Notes: generated by a model from the sequence alone, not told the origin. Shown: positions 11,148 to 24,194, counted from the stretch's first letter. The stretch: DNA of 64,000 bases from Plantago ovata (GCA_028274465.1 CM051455.1:43665129-43729128); one strand, 5' to 3'. Program-made: numbers and translations.

Positions 11148-12860
11148 GTTGGTCATACACAGGCGTGTAGTCCAAATGCTGAGACCTTTTTTCAGCTTGC
11201 TGATGATACCAGTTTTTGTGTTCATATTGTCAAAATTGTAATCTAGAGTTGCTGGATGTGTTCTTTTTTTTTTAGGTAAAAGCATCTCAAGCTTCCTCAA
11301 ATTCTTGCCTTTGAAATTGATTTGTTTTTGCAGATTGCTTTTCGCCGTTAGGGACCATTAGATCATTAATGGATGACTGATAAAACCTTGTTTTACAAAC
11401 TTTTCGCAATATTAACTCACCTTGATTATGGAAGAATCTCTCCATGTGTGCTCCTGTAACAAAACAAGTTGTGTGCTCCTCCTGTAAAAGACAAGTCGTG
11501 TGCTAAGGTAATAAGTCTACCCCAAGAAGGGAAGCAGACTAGGAAAAAATCTCAATTTCATTTACGCTTTCTCGTTCGCAAGTAAACACAGCAGGCTAGG
11601 TAACCGAGGTTCAAGGAAATTGGGGCAAATATAATGTAAAGTTGAGTCCCACATTTTTAGTTAGTTACATAAAATGCCGAAGTGAAAAATAATAATATGA
11701 ACAGGTTTATTTGTGTAGGTTGTAGTGCCTCATCATTGTTTGATTGTTGTATAGACAGGCGGTACAAGTATGGTGTATCGCTTAAATGAACAATTATGAT
11801 CCACTATAGCATTGGCACTACAACATTTTGTTGGAAAATATAGGGACCAAACAGGGACGTATCAAAATGTATAATCTGGAAATTGAATATGGAAAAGAAT
11901 AAAGCAACAAATTTGCAAGGTCGAGCGTCAGCACTCTGTCCTTAAGACTTTATTCGCCCTGCTCTCGGTGCTACAGTTATCCAGCGAACAGTCTCCCAAG
12001 ATAAAATTGCATTGAGTCTGTATACAAGCACTCGAAATACGATACTCGGGTGGACTACTACAATACGGAAAGACAAGCTTTTAGAATGTTAGAGAAGAAG
12101 GAGACATATGGATTTCCATGTAGAGATTCGAAAACCTGTATTCAATCCAAAACATGGGGTTTTTATTTATAGTTTTGAAAGGTTGTAAATGAATAGGTGC
12201 AACTCTTGAGAATGTAACTTCTCGTGCCAGAAGTTATATATTCCAGATGCAACACAAACTTTCACCAAAAGATGCAATGGTCTATTGAAAAAGTCTCCAA
12301 CTCTCAATTGAGAGGTCATGAGTGCAAAACCCACCATTGCAATTTTCACTTATTATTTTTACACATTTTCAACTATCACACCCTTCACCAAGATTGTTTA
12401 TTCAAATAACCCCATAACAAAATATTATATTTCATATTTTGCTCCTTCCTTCTTAATTTTAGCTATTTTTAACTTTTAGTCATTCATAACTAACACACTA
12501 ACCAACACACTTTGAGCATTAATTACTCTTTCACAAATGAATTTTAGTAACAAATGTTCAAGTTACTTCTACTATTATAGTAGATTATTCACGTTCAAGA
12601 AAACTTCATTTCCAACGTGTGAGGCCTCTCTTGGTTAATAGTGCATCGTCATGGATAGACCAACCATGGTTTGGCAAAAATTCCAACTCATTTTGGATAT
12701 AAAAGTAACGAGGCACTACAACATTCTGCACATAAAAATAAACGACATTGATGAGGAAGTTTTAGTGTCCTCAAAGAACGTACCATAGGGACTAAGATGG
12801 GATTAACTCCATAATGATCCAAGGGAGATTAATGTGAGGAACCTGTTGAACAAAACGAGA
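11148..12860. other. 3' flank of F-box gene and intergenic DNA
   Basis: The first few hundred bases are probably the F-box 3'UTR. Further on, a 13-base motif GAGGCACTACAAC occurs near 12709, with its inverse GTTGTAGTGCCTC at about 11731 and a shorter copy (GGCACTACAAC) at 11815. They may be ends of a decayed element, but no clear boundaries or coding sequence are visible. Confidence 0.4.
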
Positions 12861-12869
12861 TTGGTTAAA

Positions 12870-12985
12870 AGATTATTCCGACCTGTCTTGATCAGGTCGG
12901 AGACCGAGTAAAAGATTATTCCGACATATCTTCATCATGTTAAAAGATTATTCCGACCTGCCTTGATCAGGTCGGAGGCCGAGTA
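12870..12985 (+). repeat. Tandem hairpin repeat
   Basis: AAAAGATTATTCCGACCTG is followed by CTTGATCAGGTCGGAG and CCGAGTA at about 12870-12915 and again at 12938-12985, with a decayed middle copy in between. Each good copy can fold through CCGACCTG / CAGGTCGG. The adjacent sequence to 13430 contains no recognised gene and could be an LTR fragment. Confidence 0.5.
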
Positions 12986-13739
12986 CTTAAGGCTCGAAAG
13001 TGTAGTAAGGAACCAGTAAGGAAGGGTTGGGCAGGCTTACTAGATATTAAATCTGACCGGGTATTTTGAAGGTGCCCTTTGGACTTAGGGCACACCTTCT
13101 AGGTAGTCATGAATGCGTTTTCATAATTCATGCTAGTATATGTCTGCTTTTGTACCCTATGATTGGAGTAGTTGACATCTGAGGGTAGGAAAGTCGATTC
13201 GAAGATGGGATTGTCTTTTGGCTTGTCCTTTCGTTTTGGCTTATCCTTTCGTTCATGATTACCTCTTTCTTTCAACTATGCTTCTATACGGGTGTCAAAA
13301 TCATCAAGGCACGCTTTTGAGCGAGGTGGTTGAGACTTCGAAGAACCATAATGATTATTCTCCGGACTTGTATTCTTGGAGTCATTCTTTTCGAAAATTA
13401 CCATTTTACCTTCCGTATATTATATTAGGTTAAAAAGCTATTTGGATAACTAATAATGAACTACTTTAACTCATAATTTGAGTATTCCTAATCCATAAAG
13501 AAAACGATATGTTCAACTTTAAGAAACACTTTCATTTACTCAAAATTGTTTTGAGGCGATTTACCATGTAATGCGTTTTAAGTTCCTTAATTTCAAATCG
13601 TTATAAATTTTTTGTATGTACTATTATATCGTTATTTCTGAAAAAAATTACTACTATGTTTTTTTTTTTTTTTTTTAAATAAAAAAAATTACTACTATGT
13701 TGATCGTTACATTCCATCAACTCTCTAAACATAAAAAAT

Positions 13740-14385
13740 AAGGCTTTATTATCTTCGTCTGAAAATTTATTATTTTAATTTCAGTTCAGTTCACATGCAT
13801 TAAATTCATATCACTTCCGTTCACCTACATTAATTCAGTTCAGTTCAATTCAAATGCATTAAATTCAGTTCAGTTCATATATGGTTAATAGTATTTTATA
13901 CTACAAATAAATTCAGTTCAGTTCAACTCAGCTTCATTCAGTTCAATAGTTCAGTTCAGTTCAATTATGTTCAAACCTAAGAACCACAGAGAAGGATACG
14001 GGTACGGATACGAATACGAGATGGATACGTGGAAACGTCAAAATTCAAAAATATAGGATACGAATACGTGTAGGATACGTTTAATTTATATAAATATTTT
14101 TAATATGTTTAACATTTTAAGCTAAAGTTTTTTAAATTTAGTGAATACTAACCAACCAAATAAGAAAAAAAATTCATATAAATGTTCAATAAACTCAAAA
14201 AAATGTATATCTTATACCACAACCGCATCATTATCATAAACACACACACCATTATAGATATAATTTAATTAAGAAATAGATGGATGTATACCTCGAGTAT
14301 CCGTCAGGATATGTTTCCGATACGTATCCTTGCGGATATTTCATCCATTTTGAAGCCCCGTGCTTCCTAGGTTCAAACGAATAGA
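13740..14385 (+). mobile_element. MITE (TTTTCATCTGAA family) split by a nested element
   Basis: The left end TCTTCGTCTGAA (13752) is followed by the repeated CAGTTCAGTTCA body. At TTATGTTCAAA (to 13975) it is interrupted by a 396-base element. The right end resumes as TTCAAACGAATAG, equivalent to the TTCGGACGAA terminus at 6975. Removing 13976-14377 rebuilds an ordinary family end. Confidence 0.55.
13976..14371 (+). mobile_element. Nested MITE with GATACG-rich inverted ends
   Basis: The terminal inverted repeats are CCTAAGAACCACAG on the left and the complement of CCTAGGAAGCACGG on the right, extended by GGATACGGGTACGGATACG and GATACGTATCC-type motifs. The element is flanked by TTCAAA on both sides (13970-13975 and 14372-14377). 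The 396-base interior is AT-rich and non-coding. Confidence 0.6.
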
Positions 14386-14539
14386 ATAGATACTAGACTA
14401 AGAGTAAGAATAATAATATTAAAAAAATAAAAAAATGGGAAACGTCATATTGACGATGTGAAGTAGACCACTTTTTAAAGCCGACATCAAATTCGCCTCT
14501 TTCCTTTCCGCACAACGCAATTTCTCCCCCTAAGGTTCA

Positions 14540-17499
14540 ATGGTAGCGAAATCGTCAAACCCTACGACGTCGTCTTCTTCCTCCGACGCATCTCACCACC
14601 GCCGTCGCCGCCACCATCGGCGCCGAAGTAAAGATAGAGACGCTCTCAAAGTCCGCAAAAAGAGCCGCTCGCATGGAAAAAGTCGCCGGAGGCATCATTC
14701 ATCCTCTTCCTCTGAAAGCTACTCTTCTTCTTCTTCATCCTCCTCAGAGGATTACAGGTCTGAACATGCTCCTGTAAATGTAATTCTATGGCATCGATTT
14801 TGTTTGTTCTATGTGCTTCACGATCTCAAATTCGTTATACCTGAAATTTAGATTTGCTATTGCTTTTAGCTGGATCAATAGATTATACAGCTGAAATACT
14901 TAGGCCTTAAGTTAATAAGGCTAGATCATTAGGTATCCTACATTTTGCTGCCTATAGGCTCAATAGTTTTTACTTTTTAGGTAGCTCAATAGTGTTTACG
15001 TTGTTGAGATGATGCATTTAGCATTTGATTGTGTAGGGGTATTCTGGCGATACGTATTGTTTGTTTACATATAGCTGAGCTCAAGGAGGTTTTAGATGGT
15101 TTGTTGTTGTTTACTTTGGAATGGTGATATGAGGTAGTGCATTTAGCATTTAACTATGTAGAGGCATTCGTCCATGGCACGCTAAATTGGCCTAACTCAG
15201 ATACTTTTGAACTTATTATTGGGAAACAGGGTAGATCAAAAGACAGCTAATTATCAGAATAGTTGTAGCTTGTTAGGAACTGATCCAGGTAGAATCGAGA
15301 ATGATGGTGAGGATATTTAATCAAAGGACATTAGCAATGACTGTGTTTTACAGAGATAATGATTCTTATCTCTGTAATCTGTATAGGTACTGCTTGGGAA
15401 TATTACATTCCATACTAATGAAAGTTGTTCCTTATTTATGCATTTTAAATTGGAAGGATGGTATACGTGCTTTACTTAATTTAACTGTATTGTTGTTTTG
15501 GGTTCAGTTCTTCCGACAGTGAACATCAGTCATCACACCACTCAAAAAGGCACAAATCAAGTGACAAAGCTAAAAAGGTCAAGTTCTAGGAGTTGATGAA
15601 TCTGTTACATATTATGCTCTGTACTGCATAAATACTGATGATTTGGTGGGTACTTTTCAGAATAAAGATAAGGGGAAGAGTCGCAGGCATAAACATCATA
15701 AAAGTAAATCTAAAGAGGTAGGCAACTATATTCTCTTTCAAATTTCCCACTGTATATTTCAGAAAATAGTTCTATATGTCAAAATATTAATGAACTGGAC
15801 CACACTTATATGCTAGAATTATTCACCCGGAGTCATACGTTGTCTAGTTATTATGTTTATCTATTTTATCAGTATTATTGTCTTACAAGATTCTGATAGT
15901 ACTTTCTGCCTTTAATAAATGGTGCTCTGAAATTGGAGCTGGGGTCTGTGATGTGATGAATGTGCTCTTGGTTGGCTTGTCTGATGTTCTTGGCTTGGTT
16001 TTGTCCTGCCAATGTGAGCCATATACAGAAGCAGCAGGAGAAGAATAGTGGCCCTGTGCAGCTCTCTAAGGTAATTAGTCCCAAATTCCCAACCCCTCCC
16101 TTGATTGCGAAAATACATGTGAATAAGTAATTTAACAGAAGCATAGTGGTATGTTGTGTTGATGTTACATATCTTTTATCCAGTTCTTAGGAAAGGACAA
16201 GGATGATGGTGTTCGTCGGAGTGCTGTCTCTGGGAAGAAGGTATTGTTCTTCTCTTGACTTGCCCCTTTCCCTCTTTTAGATTTCCAAGGTCATAGGTTG
16301 ATTATTGATTGTAGTAGTTTTTGCTTGTTATGTGCTCTGCACTGCACCAATGCCTATTTTCTTTTGTTTTATGCATCATTAAAGTTGACATGCTAAGTTT
16401 GTTTTCGTATTCATCTTTTGATATAAAAACCCAACATTCATTCAGTCAAATGAATCCCTACACGCAACAAAACATGACTGTTAAACATAAATTTAGGCTG
16501 TCTGCTTCTCTTGTTATTGCTACCAAGAATTTAATCTTCTCAATTGTAGATATAGAATGCAGGAAGCTTTAGTTTTGGATATGACATTGAGGACAAACAA
16601 ACAAAGTTCATATTCAAGGTTTATAGACTTTTGAGCTAGTTCACTTTCTGTAGTTATTTATATAGGAGCAACGTTTCCCAGGTTATTTAGAGCAGGAGGT
16701 TGAGTGGGAGTTGGAATAGGAACACGCTAATTCGTTGATATAGAAATATATGAAAATTTCTGGACATATAAACAAGAATGACTCATTGAACCAAATGTGA
16801 TAAATTCATAAGAATTGTCCATTTACTGGCGTGCACTTAAAACTATTTAATTGCACAAAAGGCATCTGTCATAGAGTAATTTAAGCATAAAATTAACCAA
16901 CCCTCATTCCTGCCAGAAAAGGGAAAGAAAATTTTGAATGAAAAAACACAAAGCTGATCGTTCGTGGACTTTGAAGATGTACCTCACTCTGAATTCTCCA
17001 AATTATGAATCGTGCTTTGTGCACCATGAAACAACAAGAACTAGGCAGTAGGCACTAGGCACTAGCTTTAGAAATATTTTTCTTCCACCAGTTGGTAATT
17101 GCATTAAAATTTTGCATCAAAAATGATTTCTCACATGACTAGCATATTTACAATGTATCTTGATGTAAAACAGTATTAGTGGTGAATACTACGGCCAGTA
17201 TGGAATTTTTATCTGTCATGGGATCCATATGTATATATGCTTTGTAGTACTAGCATTTATTTGTGAAACCAAAGTATTGGTGGAGAGTTAGAACTTGGGA
17301 GTATGATATTTTTGCTGATGTAGTTTCTGAATTCAGCCATTAGTATTAAAGAAGTAGCTAGCTGTTTTACACATGAGAGTAAATGTGGCCTCTTTCGTAA
17401 TTGTAGATACTATTGAAGGTTGATAAGACGAAGGAGGACAAGTTGGCTGAAAACAACCGGAATGAACTGCTGAAGTTCTTGAATTCTAGTTATGATTGA
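14540..17499 (+). CDS. RS-rich nuclear protein, style cell-cycle inhibitor 1-like
   Basis: Exons inferred: 14540-14757, 15508-15577, 15661-15717, 16029-16070, 16184-16240, 17407-17499, all GT-AG, giving 537 bases and 178 residues. Residues 1-72 are rich in Ser, Arg and His (HHRRRRHHRRRSK, SRSHGKSRRRHH, long Ser runs), as in nuclear splicing-related proteins. The C-terminal part from residue about 125 is a conserved block (GVRRSAVSGKKILLK, KEDKLAENNRNELLKFLN). I recognise this as the core of the style cell-cycle inhibitor 1 (SCI1) family, nuclear proteins reported to restrain cell proliferation in tobacco pistils. The small exons are in good frame and no defect is seen. The family assignment is from memory; the RS character is directly visible. 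Confidence 0.72.
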
Positions 17500-18001
17500 G
17501 ATCTGGGATCGGTGATAGGGCATCTCAGTAACTTTTAAGTCTCACCTAGTTATGTTTTGAAGTCCTTGCAAGCTTTTCTTGATGTAAATCTTGCTTGTAG
17601 AAGACTGTAACAACAAATTTTATATACTTTGGTCTGTGGTTCATTCCTTCGGGAAGTGTTTCAACCCTTTTAAACATGGTTTTTTTTGTGTAATACTGGA
17701 AAAGGCTCCAATTTGCTCCGGAAGATGTGTTTTCTTGCTGTTGTGCTATAATCAATATTGTGTGTAATACTGGAGTACTATTTTAGGACTCCCAACTTGT
17801 TTTTGCTCTCCCTCTCAAAGAAAAAGAAAAAAAAAGTTTTGCTCTCCTTCTTCTAGGACCTTTATTGAGCCCACGCGGTCGCGCCTTTTAAGCCCGGCCG
17901 TGATGACTGTGACTTATACAGGCTGTTTGTTTCCATACTTGCCTTTGATATTTTGTTATTTTGGTGAAATTGGCTATTTGGGTCTCAATTGGCTTTTGTA
18001 A
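17500..18001. other. 3' flank of the RS-rich gene
   Basis: Probable 3'UTR followed by AT-rich spacer with CTCCCTCTCAAAG and an A tract. No gene or RNA is seen. Confidence 0.4.
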
Positions 18002-20192
18002 TCTATATTATTTTATTATATAAAGGAGAGTCCACCATACCTACCTCAGCCATTCAACCTCAGCCATTCAATGACCAATCAGAAATATTTATTCTAGCCA
18101 AACCTAATCTTACATGTAATTTTAATGGAATTTTGAGTTTTTTCAAATTTAACTCCAAGCCTAAATGTATTCTCATAAATGGTGCCAGCTAGCGAGTATT
18201 AGACTGATTTCGTTCGTTTTGCTTCATAGATAAAAAGAATTAACTCCAAAGTCAAGCTTGCCAATCTTTCTACTACAGTACCATGTACTCCTTTTCACTA
18301 ATTTTTTTCTTTCTTTAATTCATTAACTTCAATAACAATAAAACATTCAACATACATATTTAATTTCACAACATCATTGTTTACTCTGACTCTCTGAGTA
18401 CTACTACTCCCTCCCAATTCAGTTTATTCCATTATTTTTTTCAAACTTTTATTGTAATTAAATTACTTATAATTTATATTAAAATAAATAATAAATAATA
18501 TTTACTTTGAAAAATTTAAAGAGTCCCATTTCGTTTTGTTAACTTTCTAATATTCGATGATCTCAAATTAATTGTTATTCACTTGCGAAGAAATAATTTA
18601 AAATATTATATTATGAATAAAAATGTACTTATATATTTTCATAATATAACTTTTAAAAGTATTATAAATAAATTATACTCAAAATAAACATTGTGTTTGG
18701 ATGAATTTTAAGGAAAAATAGGTGTATAGAGTAGGATAATAATGATGAGTAAAAGAGAATGTTTTTTGTTTGGTACTAGGAACGGAAATTGAGGAGAATG
18801 GAGGGTATAGATGATATGGATATGGAAGATGAGTGTAAAAAATGAAGGGTGTAGATTTTATTAAATTTATAGGCTAGAGAGAGAGTGTGGGGAATGAAAA
18901 TAAAATTGAAAAATGCTTAAAATGCTTAAAACGCTACAGTAAAACTTCAGCCCTTTAAAGAGAGCCAAACAGCCTCGCGTTTTTAGAGCTCTAAAATGGA
19001 TTGGTTAAAATAGAGCCAAACAACCACTAACATTTCCTTTTTCATTATCAACCGTCTCTCTCTAGCCTTTGTCAGACGAGAGAGAAAAGACCCCCACAAA
19101 ATCCTCCGCTGCCCGACACCATTTTTCGGCCATATCTCCGTCCACACCACTCGAAATTTGAAAACTTTTACACCATTGAGATCGTCTCTCGACGATCTAC
19201 GACTCCATCGGAGCCTATTTCGTTTTGGCCGACTTTCATTTTTCCGACGAGTTGTGGGTTTCTCCGATTGGCCAAACGGATTTTTTTTCATTATCTCTAC
19301 TTTTGTTGGAGATTATTATTAAATTATTTTCTTCATGGGAAAAAAAAAAGAAATTTTTTTTGGTCGACGAATACGTCGTCAAACGGAAGTTTAAAGTTAA
19401 AATTCATCCTTGCGAATTTAATTAGATGTCAAATCGGATATAAAAAGATTAAAAAAAAAAAAAGTGAAACTGTTTAAAGTGTTTGAAGGAAGTATATACT
19501 ATAATATAAACTTAAGTAAAATTTTATAATATACTCTTATTTTATATTTTTATTTTGTAATTTAAAAATAATTAAGAATTTTATAATATAATCTTATTAA
19601 AGATTAATATTACATTAAGAAAAGGTGAATTTGGATTGACTGACAGTTCTTTATTGCTCTTTGGATTTTAATGTCGTCTTTAATTCTTTATCAAACTGTT
19701 TCAAACGAGTATAGCAACGACCTTATATATACCAGCTATCTATTCCCATATTTTCCCATGTTAAATTCCAATTCTGAATTGATATTGAGTGTTTCAACTT
19801 TCAGTGATATTCATGTTCCTGCTATTTGTGCTATCTATTGGCAACTGGTATTTTTCAGTTTCATAAGATAAGAAAATGTGCAATGATCCAACTCAAGAAT
19901 TGTCGATGGGGATAAGGGGACAATACGGGTTATCAGTACATCCTTTCTATTTTTTGTTTCAACCAATTGTATAGACTCTATTTGCATTTTGAATGAATGA
20001 AGCCATGTATTCTCCTTAAAAAAACCTATAAATAAGAGGTTTCTAATTTCTTCTTCCATTTCAATTAATATTTTTTTCTGCTCATTGCTTCTTTCAGTTT
20101 CACATATTGTAGGTGATTCACGGTCCACCGAGAGGGAGTTTATAATCTATGCATTATGAATTTGAGCCTATTCAACTAAGTGTTCCACGCGC

Positions 20193-20217
20193 GGGGGGGG
20201 GGGGGGGGGGGGTGGGG
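20193..20217 (+). repeat. Homopolymer of 20 G plus TGGGG
   Basis: Twenty consecutive G residues (20193-20212) followed by TGGGG, in otherwise AT-rich DNA inside the Helitron candidate. It can form a G-quadruplex; the exact length may be a sequencing estimate. Confidence 0.8.
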
Positions 20218-20410
20218 AATTTTCAATCTATGTCTTTTGGGTTTTACCATACCACCTCACATATATCGTGGTGGGTAGTCCTTTTGTTCAGACACACATA
20301 TAAAATAAGGTTTGATATTATTGTAATAAACTAATTATACATAATAAATAAAGAATAAATCACAAAGAGGCGTTTTTTGATAAAATAGAGAAATAGCATG
20401 CTCTATACAA

Positions 20411-20800
20411 ATTCAAATCCCACGGGGAAGTAAATTTATGATCTATTCACATTTTGAGTGGATTTGTTGCACAATGTGTACCACGGGGCCTCAATTAGTG
20501 ATCAAATCCCAAGGGGAAGTGAATTTATGATCTATTTACATTTTGAGTGAATTTGTTGCACAAGGTGTACCACGGAGCCTCAATTAGTGATCTATTCCTT
20601 TTGGGTTTGAATTAATTTCACTAGGTGCTCCATGGGGAGCAAATTTGTTATCTATATCTTTATTTGGATTTAAGTCTATTACACTATATGCTCCAGTGGA
20701 AATGAATTTTAATCTATACATTTATGAATCTGCGCCTATTGGGGTTTAATCATATTACACTACGTGCACGACGGTGAACGAATTTGTGATCTATAACTGT
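20411..20800 (+). repeat. Minisatellite inside the Helitron candidate
   Basis: Two close copies of a unit of about 98 bases start near 20416 and 20514 (AAATCCCAMGGGGAAGT, TTATGATCTATT, ACATTTTGAGTG, TTTGTTGCACAA, GTGTACCACGG). More diverged partial copies follow to about 20800 (GTGCTCCATGGGGAGCAAAT). This kind of internal repeat is common near Helitron 3' ends. Confidence 0.6.
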
Positions 20801-21075
20801 CCGAATACGAAAAAATTTGTTCATTTTTGTTGAATACCCTTTACCAAGAATAAATATCATGTATTTAGGAACTTACCGTCTGTTGCGTCTATTGGGGTTT
20901 AATCCTATTACATTAAGTTAACAAAGTTGTGATTTATACCTTTCTGTATTTGCGTCTATGTTAATTGGTGTACCGCGGGAAGCCACTTTATAGTCATAAA
21001 AAATACTATACTTGAGTTTAATTTGTTTTTACACACATTTATATACCCGTTGATTTTCGACGGGTCGTGAACTAG

Positions 21076-23995
21076 TTTAACAAAAGCCACAACCCGACTT
21101 TCGTCATTTTCAAAAAGTCTCTCTCTCTAGCTTGGCATCATCTCTCTCTTGTCTCTCTTGTCTGTGTTCTCTCCGTGAAAACCGATGGCCACTGAAAAAC
21201 TAAAACCGGCCACATCTCGGCCGATAGCCCACCCACGACGAAACCAAACACACCATTACACTCCTCTCTTCCCGATCTACAATCTTATCGGAACCAAATT
21301 TCAAATCGGTTAACTTTTCAAATTGGTGGTCGGCGCGTGGAGCTTTCCGGCCGCGCATAAGTGCTACCATGGAGAGGCCATGACCGACTCGTGTTAATGG
21401 GAGCTCGTACGGCCGTTGGAATCGAGTTTTCCAGCGGCTAGGATTTTGGTCGATTCAATTTCGGTCCGCTTTTGGTGTTCCGACCTTCTTCTCCGGCTTG
21501 TTCACCGGTGGTTTATGACTCGAGTGATATAAGATGAGTTCTCTAAACCCATATCCTCGTTCTTCCAGTTGGTATTGTTTCTTCTTGTATGGATTTGCCT
21601 TTGCTTATGGATGTTGGCGTTTGATTATGGCATGTGTAATTTTGTTTGTTTGAATTGGGGGACAAATTTCGGTTAAGGGATTATTTCTGCTTTTTTTGTT
21701 TTTTGTTTTTGGTTCTGGCAGCCTGCTTTGGTTCCACTTTGCGCTGTTATTGGATAATTTAAGTATATGTGAGTCTGGAATAGGTTTGCCTCGTGTTGAT
21801 TTTGGGATGAAAAAAATTAGGCTTCTGGGATGATGGTCTGTGGCTTGTGGCAGTTTTAAATTTAATGGAGTCACTACGACAGAGTTGTATAGGTTTTTTA
21901 TGTTGTGGCAGTTTCCGTATTTAATCCAATTTTTTTTTAAATTTTGTTGTGAAGGATGCTGGCCATTGAGAAAAATCTTGAATACCTCCGATGGTAGTGG
22001 CAGTATGCGTTTATTTGGTTTTCTTGCTAAGTTGTATGCTTGTGTTGCAAAGATGAAAATTAAAATGGAATATGACTTATTCTGTTTGTTGTCATCTGTT
22101 TGGCTTCGATTTGTTGACTTATTCCAATTATTTTTTCATCAATGATGAGGCTAGAGAGAAAGGGGATTCTGGAGGATTTTGGAGTTGCCGGAGTTTCTTC
22201 CTTGGCAGCCCTAGAACCACATTTTGGCACATTATATCAAAGGTGATGGAGTACTTTCATTAGTTTTTGTTTAAACTTATGGTATGGTAGTTTTAATATT
22301 CATATTCTTATACTTATTCTACGTTTATTGGATGGAAAAAAACAGGATTATATGCGTGGCGTATCTTGGTGTGGCTCGACAGTCGTTCCGGTTGAACAAC
22401 CATGGCGTTGCGACCTTCTTCGGTATGATGTGTCTGGTTTTAACGTAGACCCAAACTGCCAAAATATAAAAAAACTTATATGCATGCATTATCATGTCAT
22501 GCTGCATTATTTTAGTGGGAAATAGGAACGTTGGCGATGATGATTGCATGCATGGGTTTTAAACGACGGTTGACTTGTACTATTAGCAAATGAGTTACCC
22601 CGTATCTTGGTGAGGCGTTTTCTATCGCAGCCATGGCGGATGCCTTTGTTAATTTTGTTCGATCATCCAATTCTGAGTTTCATTGATAAAAATCTGAGCC
22701 AACTTGCATTTTCTATTGTTATCTTTGGACTGTTTTTGACTTTACTTGTTTGGTTTGCATGCTTAGAACATGTTGCCTTGTGATGCCTTCTAAAAATCTG
22801 AGCCAACTTGCATTTTCTATTCTAATCTTTGGACTGTTTACAACTTTAGCTTTTTTTGATTGCATGCCTTGTCATGTTTGGTGGAGCGGTGGCAGCCTCT
22901 ACTTTAGTTTGTGGTAGGGGTGTGGCATGAACTATACATGTTGATAATTTCCACTACAATTCAATTTCATTAGTAAATTTACTGCATTATTTTGTAAATG
23001 AGAAATGACTACTCATCTTGATACACTATGCATAGTGTCATTCATGTCTCTCAACACCAATCCATCATCACACCTTTGACCCTCTTTTCATATACATATT
23101 TGTCCCTTAGCCTAAAATGAGGACACCACTATATCTTCACATGTATCTTTTCTTACTATAAATGTGCATCCATCCCATTCACTTTCCTACAACCTAAATA
23201 CATAACATATATAGAGGACTCTCCTCCCATTACTACATAAAACAGCCGAGCGCCCCCCCTTCCCCCAAGTCAAATTCCATTTGAAGTGAAGGTGCACTTT
23301 TCATTAACTTTGCATTACTTTTCTTCATTACATTCCTACCCTTTAAGTTATGTTTATTTTGTTCTTCTTGACACGTGTTTTTGTATGTTAAGTTTGTTAT
23401 GGCTTAAGTGGTATTGTAACAATAATGTCATGCATGTTTAAGCTTCTTTACTCACTTACACAAGCATACACGAATAAGGTTAACATGCTTCTTATATGAT
23501 CAAATTGCATCCCATCATATAGGCTAACTCATGCATACATAAAAGATACAAATAATTAAATATGATTAAAAGGCAGTTTGGATTTAGCGTTATAATACCG
23601 GATGCATGATAGGCGATTCTCTTACGTTCTTGAGGAAGTTAATTAAAAAACGATGGCAATGTTTTGCGTTGTATTTTGTGATGGTGTAGAGGGCTGTTTT
23701 TGTTTTTTTGTTGGAGGGTTATGTACGTATTTTGTAGTTATCGTAGTCATGAAATTACCTATGTAATTGTTGTTATTGCTCTCATGGATGAATTTCGCCT
23801 CGTAGTTAAACTTAGACATACGTTTAGTTATGAGTTCAACATACATTAACGGTTAATTAATTTTCATAGTTGTTGCCTACTACTTTGGTTAAAGGGCTGG
23901 TTGGTTGCCACTTGTTTCGTGTCCTTATATTATACAACTTAAAAGGGTTAATTCGTTGCACTCTCAAAGCAAAAAAAGATATCGTTAAAGTAGTA
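21076..23995. other. Long intergenic stretch, no gene recognised
   Basis: The DNA from 21100-21500 is C/T- and GC-richer and reads like a spliced leader (TCTCTCTCTAG). It resembles the leader-like segment at 19040-19260 (CTCGGCC, CGATCTACAATC). Short frames at 21840-22145 and 22072-22263 show no domain. A non-coding transcript or a captured gene leader is possible. The stretch 23640-23850 has only repeat-like open frames. Confidence 0.35.
22688..22842 (+). repeat. Direct repeat of about 45 bases
   Basis: AAAATCTGAGCCAACTTGC with the following CATTTTCTATT and ATCTTTGGACTGTTT occurs at about 22688-22735 and again at 22793-22842, about 105 bases apart, with a few changes. No other feature is attached. 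Confidence 0.6.
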
Positions 23996-24194
23996 CTCAT
24001 CTGTTTTTTTAGATTGTTTACGTATTCCATTTTAGTCCGTTTCTTTAGATTGTTTACGTTTCCTTTTTTGGCAACCTTTTATCTCACAACTTTATTGTGG
24101 GTCCTGCCACTAACTCAAACACCACACACATTATACCAACCTCCTGAAAAACCGTTCCAAAAACAAACATAAACAATCTAAAAAAACGGATGAG
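23996..24194 (+). mobile_element. Stowaway-like MITE
   Basis: Terminal inverted repeats CTCATCTGTTTTTTTAGATT (left) and the complement of CTCATCCGTTTTTTTAGATT (right) bound a 199-base element flanked by TA on both sides (23994-23995, 24195-24196). TA target duplication and CTC..CCGT-type ends are typical of Tc1/mariner Stowaway MITEs. An internal copy of TTTAGATTGTTTACGT lies at about 24041. Confidence 0.75.

Larger units (their letters stand above)
18002..21075 (+). mobile_element. Probable non-autonomous Helitron
   Basis: The 5' end TCTATATTATTTTATTATAT at 18002 is preceded by A. The 3' end has a hairpin (CCCGT 21046-21050, loop of 9, ACGGG 21060-21064), then 7 bases and CTAG at 21072-21075, followed by T. 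This is the usual Helitron arrangement: insertion between A and T, a TC start, and a hairpin before CTRR. The 3.07 kb interior has no Rep/helicase coding. It includes a C/T-rich segment at 19040-19260 that looks like a captured gene leader, a poly-G run and a minisatellite. The two ends could in principle belong to different elements. Confidence 0.6.

Noticed and set aside
11731-12725. CACTA-like element bounded by GTTGTAGTGCC and GGCACTACAAC
   Set aside because: The motifs are short, the orientation places the CACTA ends inward relative to GGC, and no target duplication or subterminal repeats support it.
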